A stretch of DNA of 64,000 bases from Colias croceus (taxonomy: Eukaryota; Arthropoda; Insecta; Lepidoptera; Pieridae). Below are positions 55,807-64,000 of the stretch, piece after piece (positions within the stretch are counted from its first letter, which is position 1; every line of letters starts with the position of its first letter). Where the stretch lies: positions 6,502,001 through 6,566,000 of the forward strand of contig NC_059555.1 of assembly GCF_905220415.1 (NCBI RefSeq). Reading direction: 5' to 3'. The notes under the pieces were generated by a model, which worked only from the letters and a program-made list of their open reading frames with translations, was not told the DNA's origin and searched no databases. Both the position numbers and the translations under genes were made by a program.

Positions 55807-57219
55807 GATTTTTATAAGCTTTTTGCATGACAAACTCGACATGATCAATATGTGACAGTTTTGTGTCGTGGATAACACCTAAGTCCCTAATTTGATTTGT
55901 TCTTTGAAGCATTTCATCATTTAATCTATAATCAAATTTAATAACATTATTCTTCTTACGTGTAAAAGTGATTATTTGACATTTGTTGATATTAACCGAT
56001 ATTTTATTATTTTTGTAATAAAGGGAAAGGCGATTGAGATCACTTTGCAGTTTGAAACAGTCTTCTATGGTGCAGATTTTTTTATAAAGCTTCTTGTCAT
56101 CGGCAAATACGAGGAAATTAGAATTAAGAAAGCACTCATATAGATCATAGATAAAAACGTTGTAAAATAACGGTCCGAGATGTGAACCCTGAGGAACACC
56201 GGATGTCACTGTAATAAAATCTGATCTGTAACCCCCTACTACTGTTGCTTGACTTCGATTCTTTATATAGGACTCCGTCCATCTTAAGAGGTTGCCTCTA
56301 ATACCAATGGCAAAAAGTTTCATTAACAGAATATTGTGATCCACCTTATCAAACGCCTTCTCAAAATCCGTATAAATAACATCAATTTGAGAATTGTCAT
56401 CTAGGTCTCTGTTTATGTCATGCGTAAACTCAAGCAGGTTGGTGATAACGCTTCGCGATTTAATAAAGCCATGGTGATTATTAGGGATGCATCTTGAAGC
56501 ACTAAAATATATGTTGTTAAAAGCAATACGTTCTAGAAGCTTACCAAATATATTCAACATTGATATTCCTCTGTAATTCGTTATATCGGTTTTAGATTTA
56601 CTTTTATGTATTGGTAGGACTTGCGCCTCTTTCCATCTGTTAGGGAAGATACCTTCCGAAAGAGAGCGTTTAAATAATATTAAAAGGGGAGATAACAGGC
56701 CAGATTCACACTTCCTAATAAAAATTGCAGGTATGCCGTCAGTTCCAGCCCCTTTCCGAGGATGAAGTTGTTTAAATATTTTTTTAAGTATAGTCACGTT
56801 AACCTCAATGGAATGAAGGTTATCGGACATATTAGCTTCTTTAGCATAGTTGGGGATAGATTGATCGCATGGCTGGAATACGCTTCGGAAATATTCGTTA
56901 AACGAGTCGCAAATATCTTGTCCGTTTGTTAATAGACGCCCTTTATAATACATAGTCTGCGGCAGACTATGGTCAGACCGCTTGTTTTTTATATAAGTCC
57001 AGAATTCTTTCGGTGAATTTATAATGCTATTTTGACAGCGGTGTATATACTTATTGTATGATTCTAATTGTAATTCTTTAACACGGGCTCTGAGAAGAGA
57101 GAAAGCGGCATAGTCACACGGATTATTAAACTTTTTCCATTTCTTATGAATTTTTGATTTTTCCTTAATAAGATTAATTAGTGCTGGTGTATACCATTTG
57201 GGATAATTATACCGAGACG
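55807..57219 (-). CDS. LINE ORF2, linker and reverse-transcriptase piece
   Basis: Open throughout from insertion A to insertion B. Linker PKWYTPALINLIKEKSKIHK, FWTYIKNKRSD. RT: KGAGTDGIPAIFIRKCESG, VLPIHKSKSKTDITNYRGIS, DVIYTDFEKAFDKVDH (catalytic Asp), SGVPQGSHLGPLFYNVFIYD, FLVFADDKKLYK (FADD), then QIITFTRKKNNVIKF and LGVIHDTKLSHIDHV. The longest frame with its own Met starts at 56953, but this is only part of ORF2. It belongs to the jockey/CR1 group by motif spacing. Confidence 0.85.
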
Positions 57220-58388
57220 CTTAGATTACAAAATAAAAGACAGATGGAGCGTTGCCGAACTAAACCGAATAATTTATCGTCATTTTCAATAAAGCTATGT
57301 GTGCTGTCATTTCGCCGCTGCACTGTACGTACACGGTGCTTCTGTGTGCGTGTAATGTTGCCAGATATTGAAAAATTTCCCAAATTTTTCCCCGACTACG
57401 GAAAAAAGAGGTTTATGTTTTTCGAGTTTGTGTATGTATGTATAATATTATTTCTTTGACACGCCCTGCAGTATAAACCGTTGGACCGATTTTGAGTTGT
57501 GAGGTTTCATTGCAATGATCTGAATTATTATGTTAGTGGCGGTAGTGACGTAGGCTATATACATAAATGAGAAGTCAAGTTTTAATTTTTATTTAAATTC
57601 TTTTATTACATAAAGACGTACCTGCCTAAGTACTAAAGTTATATATGGACAAAATAATTGTATTCAATTTTTTATTAAATAAATTACATAAAAAAAGTTT
57701 CAATTTAGGTATTAACTATATAGTAATTATATTATTTTTTATTTTTCATAATATATGAATACGAATAGCGGTAGTTTTTAGTCGAGAATACGGGACATTT
57801 TATTTTCATCATATCCATCATGGAGTTCACATAAATTAAATCCTTAGCGAAAACGACTATGACGTTTTTAAGCTTTATAAAAGTAACAAAATAATGTATT
57901 ATGCTTATTAAAATAATCTAATAATAATTATCATGAACCTTTAGTGCACTATACAAATAATCACATTCACGATCGAAAAATCCAACAGCATTACCCTGAA
58001 GATCTTTTAACCATTTTACCGTTTTACCAATAAAAATGGCAAATTCATTTTCAAAATACTGGCAACATACGTTGAAGTTTTGTATTCCTTCATATCTGTA
58101 AAATTATTATTCGGATTAAAGAAATAAATCAGCCAAATAATCTACAGAAAACCTGTGAAACGATGGTTTTTCTTTTTTTTTGTTTTCGGGAACAAATTTT
58201 ACAGCGTTTTATTATCACAAGACGGCATTTTTTTTACTAAAATTGCAAACCCTTTTTGACGTATTGCATGACACTATATGCGCTATAGCACTGGTGCAGC
58301 GACGTATTTGTTTTTGATTTCGTATTTTCTTTGACAAGGGCGACGGGCGGTTGTCATGCTCCATCTGTACTTTATTTTGTAATCTAAG
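57220..58388. mobile_element. Insertion A: 1.17-kb TIR element, 8-bp target duplication
   Basis: Ends CTTAGATTACAAAATAAAAG + ACAGATGGAGC at 57220 and the mirror (GCTCCATCTGTAC...AATCTAAG) ending at 58388. Target duplication CCGAGACG at 57212-57219 and 58389-58396. No transposase frame, so it is non-autonomous. hAT-like by duplication length; the TIR does not match the usual CAGGG start, so P-, Merlin- or other superfamilies are possible. Confidence 0.8.
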
Positions 58389-59330
58389 CCGAGACGTAAG
58401 TCTGACAATAGGAATATACTCGTCAATACAGGAATATATAACCTTATAAAATGCATCAACAGCCTCATTGACAGTGCCTGAATATAATAGCTCGTGCCAG
58501 TTAATATTTTTTAACTTATAGTTGATCCCGTCATAATCACCCTTAAAAAATTTCCGTACCACCCGGGTTTTACATTGTAAAGGTTTTATATATAAATCAT
58601 TAATAATACATTCGAGTGGACAATGGTAAGGATCAATATTTACTAGCGGCTTAGAGCTTATGCTACAGTGTAAGTGGGTATTAGAAAGAACGAGGTCCAG
58701 AACATTACCGCATGTATTCTGAAAAAAGTTGTATTGCTTTAAACCCAGTAAGTTAAATGTGTCTAGTAAAATCAAAGCAGAGTTATAAAGTTCGGAGTTG
58801 CATTGTTTTGATATATTAAAGTTGTCATTTTTCCAACTAATAAAAGGAAGATTGAAATCGCCGGTAACTAAAAAATTGTCATTAATATTATTACTGTAAA
58901 AATCCTTTAAGGCGTTATCAAAGTCTTTGAGTAAATGGGGAGCGTCAGAGTTAGGTGGTATGTATACTGCTATAATGTGTAAATCTTTGCTACTGTAGTT
59001 TGAACTGGTATTAAAAGAGGATTTTGGAATAGTCAGCCAAATGCTCTCCGATTGTGTGCAAGGTGTAATATGACAAAAAGCCGAAAGACTTTTTTTGACA
59101 CATATTAACACTCCTCCACCTCTCTTTTTATGTTTACGGTCGTATCTAAAAACGTCATAATTTTTATTATTGCAGATTTCTGTGTTCAATATACCATCGC
59201 AAAGCCAACTCTCAGTAATAATTATCAAGTCGTAACTACTACTTTCAATATTTTTATAAAGTAAATGTAATTTAGTGCGCAAACCACGAGCATTCTGATA
59301 ATAAATACTAAGAGTATTTAGTACTGCCAT
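58389..59330 (-). CDS. LINE ORF2, endonuclease piece
   Basis: ATG at 59330. APE-type endonuclease/exonuclease/phosphatase domain: YYQNARGLRTK (Asn), ITESWL (catalytic Glu), YRYDRKHKKRGGGVLICVKK-like Arg/Gly loop (RKHKKRGGGVLI), IWLTIP, IIAVYIPPNSDAP, LVTGDFNLPFISW (Asp/Asn pair), LDLVLSN and IDPYHCPL (terminal His). It would nick target DNA for retrotransposition. The frame runs on into insertion A and stops at 58215, which is an artefact of the insertion. Confidence 0.85.
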
Positions 59331-59776
59331 TGAATTTAGTTAAGAATAAAAATAAATAAAATAAACGCTGACGAGAGAATAATATATCAAGAATGTCGTG
59401 GTTACGCAAAATATACTTCGGTGCTACTATATTATGTTTTAAAATGTTGCAGTACAATGTTAATATAATAAAAAGTAAATGTATCGTTAGAAAATACATT
59501 GTACACAAATAAATCATAATATTGAGGGTAGTTTGAAATAGTGCTTTATAACTATGCGGTGTTGTAAAATGTGGACATACTAACAGGGGTGATAAACACT
59601 TGGTATTGTGAAGTAATAGATATAAAATTGTATAAGTTTCAAAATTCATATAATTATAGTATAAATTGTGTATGAGTAGAAAGTTATAGTGTAATAATAT
59701 AATGTTGTATATGGAACATTTCTCGTGAAATTAATCTTGAAACGTAACAAAAGGCATATGAACAAAAGTTTACATT
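59331..59776. other. Spacer between LINE ORF1 and ORF2
   Basis: AT-rich. An accidental frame of 113 codons (59308-59649, minus) is hydrophobic and low in complexity. I see no domain in it. Confidence 0.4.
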
Positions 59777-60961
59777 TCAAGATTTGCCTAAAAAATCCAA
59801 CAAATCATTTTCCGAATTAATAGCCTTTGGTGGAGACTTTTCATTGCGACGAACATAAATAATACAGTTTCTCACCCAAACGTATTTAATATTGTATTCT
59901 TTTGCGCGAAGTTTGCAGTTGTTCAATAGGATTTTATTTGCTATTGTAAGGTGTTCGTTAACAAAAATTTTTGTCGCGTTGTCGGTGTAGTTGAGATCAC
60001 TCGCGTTTAGTCCCTTCTGTTTATTGAATAATTTGAATTTAGCTAATAGATCGTCTTTACACCTTCTGTTTTTGAGCTTGGCGATTATTTTCCTAGGATG
60101 ACCTTGTTTTTGTCGAATCGACTGCACCCTCGTAATGAACTCGATGTCTTCTTGCGCAAGAGTAGACCCGATAGTTGAAGATAGATGTAGGAGTATCTCA
60201 ACTAAATTTTCATTCGACTTTTCGGGAATGCCCACCAGTTCTACGTTTAAAAAACGTGATTTTTGCTGCGTATTTTGGTGTTCTAAGTTGATAACAGAAA
60301 CCTTTTTCTCGAGATTGGAGATTATGATATCTTTTTTTGCAAGTTCTGAATTGATATTCTGAATTTGGCTACCTAAACTTACTATTTGAGCCTTAGACTT
60401 TTTTAACTCGTCTTTTAGGGATTCTACCATATTTAATTTCAAATCAATGTCGGCTAGTCTAGTGAAAATCTCCTCCATAACATTGGCATTAAACTTTGTA
60501 GTTAGTTCGTTTACTTCAAAACGCAATTGAGATACATTCTCCGGCAGAGATGTTAATGGTGCGAGCATCTCTTCTATTCTATTTAGTTGAACTTGATAAG
60601 GCGCTGGCTCTTCATGCACAGTAATATTCTTTGAAGCGGTATTAATTGGTTGCGGGCTCTTTCTGCAGTCTGGACACGTCCATGATGATTGCCTGTTACC
60701 CAACCGTCGCCAACCAATCTCCGTTAAGCTGACACAGTAGAAGTGGTATGTCATGCGGCAAAGTGAGCACTGGGCACCATCCAAAACATTTTCATCGCAC
60801 CGTTTGCATAAATTATCCATACCAAGGGTTTGTAATCCCGGAAGATGTACGGACTGGTGATGACGTTGTGTAGATAAGAAATCGCCAGCAGTGTTCGTAT
60901 GAATATACACTGGGGAATACGTCAATTGCGTATGAATGTCCAAACTTAACACTGAATTCAC
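59777..60961 (-). CDS. LINE ORF1: PHD finger, coiled coil, FP-like domain
   Basis: An N-terminal PHD-type finger begins at the Met encoded at 60820 (CKRCDENVLDGAQCSLC, YHFYC, WTCPDC). This internal Met is a likelier start than 60961, which would add 47 residues without a domain. A coiled coil follows (RLADIDLKLNMVESLKDELK through NLEKKVSVINLEHQN). The C-terminal half (VELVGIPEKSNENLVEILLH, IIAKLKNRRCKDDLL, KIFVNEHLT, PKAINSENDLLDFL) resembles the FP-type domain that many lepidopteran LINE ORF1 proteins share with L1 ORF1-like nucleic-acid binders. The likely role is RNA binding and chaperoning in the retrotransposition particle. The frame is intact. Confidence 0.82.
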   Translation of the reverse strand: MNSVLSLDIHTQLTYSPVYIHTNTAGDFLSTQRHHQSVHLPGLQTLGMDNLCKRCDENVLDGAQCSLCRMTYHFYCVSLTEIGWRRLGNRQSSWTCPDCRKSPQPINTASKNITVHEEPAPYQVQLNRIEEMLAPLTSLPENVSQLRFEVNELTTKFNANVMEEIFTRLADIDLKLNMVESLKDELKKSKAQIVSLGSQIQNINSELAKKDIIISNLEKKVSVINLEHQNTQQKSRFLNVELVGIPEKSNENLVEILLHLSSTIGSTLAQEDIEFITRVQSIRQKQGHPRKIIAKLKNRRCKDDLLAKFKLFNKQKGLNASDLNYTDNATKIFVNEHLTIANKILLNNCKLRAKEYNIKYVWVRNCIIYVRRNEKSPPKAINSENDLLDFLGKS

Positions 60962-63900
60962 TTTTTAACTGGATATAATATTGAAGTGTTTGTGCAAAGT
61001 TGTAAACGTTTAACTTTTTCGAGAAATTGAACGGTAAGAACGTCTTTGTCACAGTAGGTTGACAGACTGACTGAAATTACACACTTAAATTTTAAATTAA
61101 CGAATGAACAGAATACAGATTTGAATTTTGCACCGGATTACTAGGATCTAACAAAATATAATTAAAAAACTAGTTTAGGTAACTGGAAGTATGTAGAAGG
61201 TTATTTAGACTGCAAACAAACTTGTACCAAAGCATCCTAATAGCATGACTGGAAATAATAATAATCGATAAATTTGTTAATTAGAAAAGAGAATAACCAC
61301 AGAACATAAATAATTTTAATAAAATAATAATATTTCAATTATTTTGAACTGATTCCATGATTAATACAAAATTTAAGAGATTAATAGAGAGTAAATATTC
61401 TAATTAATGTTTGTTAGCAAAAATAAAAAAATTGAATCCTCACTTTTAAATGAAATACATGTGTGTTTATTCTAAACAGGAATTTTTAAATCGTAAGATG
61501 TCACTTGTCTGATCTCTATTATAGATCCAAAGATCCAAAATTTAATTTAGCAACACTGTTGGATGTCTTTCTTGTCCCTTGTTAAATGCAGATTTGTATA
61601 GAAACAGATAGGGATCGATCCAAAAGGGAGAGGCTTACTTTGGCAACGCTGTACGTAAAGAATCGATATAAAAGATTTGATTCATACTCATATAGAAGAA
61701 GCGTTAAAAGGCCTGGGGTACCTAGATATTTGTTTGTCCTGTCCTTATATTTCCTCCTCTGTCTTTATATTTCCTCGTCTACCGAAGGTAACATCAATAT
61801 CATCATAATTCTTCTTAGATAAGACAATCATGTAACAAAGCCATAGTTAGGAAGTATAATCAAACTATTTCAGAACTAATTTAAGACGCCAAAAGAAGAA
61901 AACTGTTTTACTGAATCATAGGTACAATACTCGTGACAAGATTGACTTCCCGTGATCACGCTCGATGCAAAGTGAGCGAAACGTCGTTGATAATATTATG
62001 TTTAATGAAAATCGTGTTTAAAATCCGTTAAAGTCTTTAATTTCTAAATGTATAATACGTTAAATCAAACACAAGAAAATACAACAATACTCCAATTACT
62101 TAAAAATAATATGTAGTACCCACTCAACTATAAACAGACCGAACCTACGCTCTGCTCAAAAAGTGAAAACGCTTCAGGAAGTCGCTTTAGAAGACATTTA
62201 TATGACAGAACAAATAAGTGCACAGGAAATTGAGTTGTAAAACCCTACACGTCACTCACACTCGAAAGGGCAGACCCTCATAAGTGCTTGAATTGGAGAC
62301 CCTCGTGGGAGTGCTCTTGCTAATGTATGTACAGATAGTTTATGTATGCAATGGATATGGCTTACGTATCTCTACCAAATGTTGTTAATTGTTAAACATA
62401 TGAATATGATATATTCCAGAATCCTTACATCCCTACGGAGTATTATAAATGTGGCAGTGTGTTTATTTGTTTTGCTTTTAGGTCGCAATAAAGCAATTTA
62501 TTGATAAAAATTTTCTGTCTGGAGACAGTTAGGACGCTAGAATATAGTGATACCTTTTACTGTGTAACATCTCATCCTCATGGGAACTCCCTTTGAATAC
62601 GTGGGCGAAATCGCGATAGTAAAGCTGGTAAGGTTATAAAAGGCTGATATCTTACTTTTTATTATTTACTGATTATTAACTTGTAAACTTGTAACTTGTA
62701 ACTTGTAACTGTAATTTCGTCTATTATTTTCAATCAAATAAACTATGCTGTGTAATAATAAGGTAAACAATTACACACATATTAGTACGGTCATGGTTTT
62801 ATGGTTTGGTTTATTTACTTGATAAATTATATATATTTACATATATATAATTTTACAAAATAGCTTTTCAACTTTCATAATTTTATCTCGTAGGTTTTTT
62901 TTACTTTCCATAAAAAAATAGCCTTATCAGTTATCACCAAGTTAAAACTGCAGTTTGTTGATAAATGATTGTAACACAGAATTCTAAGTTGTTAATTCCG
63001 TTTGAAGTGTCGCAGGAAAGTACATAGATGACATTTAATTACAAAAGTTTACATACTGACTTGACATGGGTCCCACACGCCCCAGACTTACGTCAACACA
63101 GACGATAAATAGCCCACTATAAACATTTCACATACGACAAAGACATATGAAGTTGACACTAAGCGCCCGTGTGACATCCCCTTTGTGTTCCTTTTGTAAT
63201 ATCTTAATTCACACCCCTAGCGATTTAACTTTGACAAACAAATTTCAACGCTCTTCCGACTTTATAAAGTACACAATTCTTTGTAGACATCGCAAATGAA
63301 ACTGCTTTTACGCAATAATTTCCTGAGCACTTTCGAACAAATTTGTGTTTTAAGTTTATCCATTAGGGTTGAGTTTCGACAGCCACAATGTTTTATTTAT
63401 TAGGGGCGTGCGTAGTTAAAAGCGGTATCAAGCAGGCTTGTCGGTACGCTTTGTAATTAATACATAGGATAACGCCATTGATATGCCAAATTGTCAGGAG
63501 AGAACAAAGCAATTTTTCTCTGAGGGCAATGCCGACAATTGAAATGGTAATGCGCCAGGGGCTATAAATGTTTGTGATACTGAGTTATCCTTTGTTGTTC
63601 TCGTGTAATGAAAATTCTTGCAATAAATGGTGAGCTTATTAAGTTTTGAAATAAATTGGTCATGGAACTGAATAAAACACGCCAGAGATGTCAATATTAG
63701 CAAAAATATAATGGAATGCTAAACGTTACCTACCTACTATTCATAAACAGAGAGATGAAGATGATCATTGACCATAAAATGACATAATCACAAAGGTAGG
63801 TACACCGTACAACCACAGACGTACAACGTATATCGTATGGACCTGATTTTTCTACAGTAGCAATATAGGACTTTGAATGTCTCATAATTGAAATACAATT

Positions 63901-64000
63901 TGAAGATAACTTGGAAAATTCTGGTACAATATCCTGATGGAATCAAACAGTATAATAATATAAGACGTTTGACTTCAAATTTGCATTCTATGGAAGATTA
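60962..64000. other. Non-coding end of the window
   Basis: AT-rich. The part next to 60961 may be the LINE 5' UTR. 62448-62628 looks like a heavily eroded Helitron (ATTATAAATGTGGCAGTGTG at one end, CGTGGGCGAAATCGCG...AAGCTGGT at the other). 62678-62712 is a short ACTTGTA tandem. No exon recognised. Confidence 0.35.

Larger units (their letters stand above)
54018..60961 (-). mobile_element. CR1-like LINE, split by two DNA elements
   Basis: Minus-strand order: ORF1 (60961-59777), a 446-bp spacer, ORF2 endonuclease (59330-58389), insertion A (58388-57220), ORF2 reverse transcriptase (57219-55807), insertion B (55806-54958), ORF2 C-terminus (54957-54417), a 3' UTR of about 360 bp, and an (AAAT)n tail at 54056-54021. 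The 5' UTR probably extends beyond 60961, but its start was not found. Without the two insertions and their 8-bp duplications the ORF2 frame would read through, so the copy was probably coding-intact when hit. Confidence 0.85.

Noticed and set aside
59308..59649. Hydrophobic 113-codon frame in the LINE
   Set aside because: AT-rich spacer between ORF1 and ORF2; overlaps the ORF2 start and has no domain.

Overview
AT-rich, intron-rich eukaryotic DNA, almost certainly from a moth or butterfly. The host genes have short exons with GT-AG introns. The dispersed repeats are typical of Lepidoptera: short non-autonomous Helitrons that end in a GC-rich hairpin plus CTAG, a TTAA-flanked piggyBac-like element, PHD-finger CR1/jockey-type LINEs, and the repeat containing AACCGACTTCAAAAA. 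No tRNA, rRNA or CRISPR was seen.

Gene-rich left part (1-28 kb). The window opens with the first two coding exons of a TANGO2 homologue on the minus strand. A 1.3 kb foldback transposon separates it from a plus-strand gene with eleven coding exons and twelve C2H2 zinc fingers (3861-10065). That gene converges on a long minus-strand gene for a FANCJ/BRIP1-type Fe-S DNA helicase (10252 to about 23.7 kb). Sixteen exons were placed for the helicase, with matching reading phases. They carry helicase motifs Ia to VI and the four Fe-S cysteines, but no Walker A exon could be found. Its introns hold a decayed piggyBac copy, MITEs, a Helitron, a 22-bp minisatellite built from its own splice donor, and broken duplicates of one of its exons. 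A compact four-exon fatty-acid-binding-protein gene follows on the plus strand (24902-27736).

Gene-poor right part (28-64 kb). This is mostly non-coding and transposon-derived. It contains a CpG-rich patch with an RFX-type X-box (28.4-28.7 kb) and Helitrons joined head to tail. A 149-bp tandem repeat lies just upstream of a LINE fragment with an intact reverse-transcriptase frame (31-33 kb), and a near-perfect 129-bp hairpin lies at 34.1-34.4 kb. One orphan minus-strand exon (37844-37969) suggests that a long-intron gene runs through. At 54-61 kb there is a CR1-like LINE on the minus strand, split by two terminal-inverted-repeat elements that each made an 8-bp target duplication. One of the two carries a PHD/coiled-coil frame resembling another LINE's ORF1.

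All family names rest on motif recognition by eye. No database search was run. Exon boundaries are inferred from splice signals and phase agreement.
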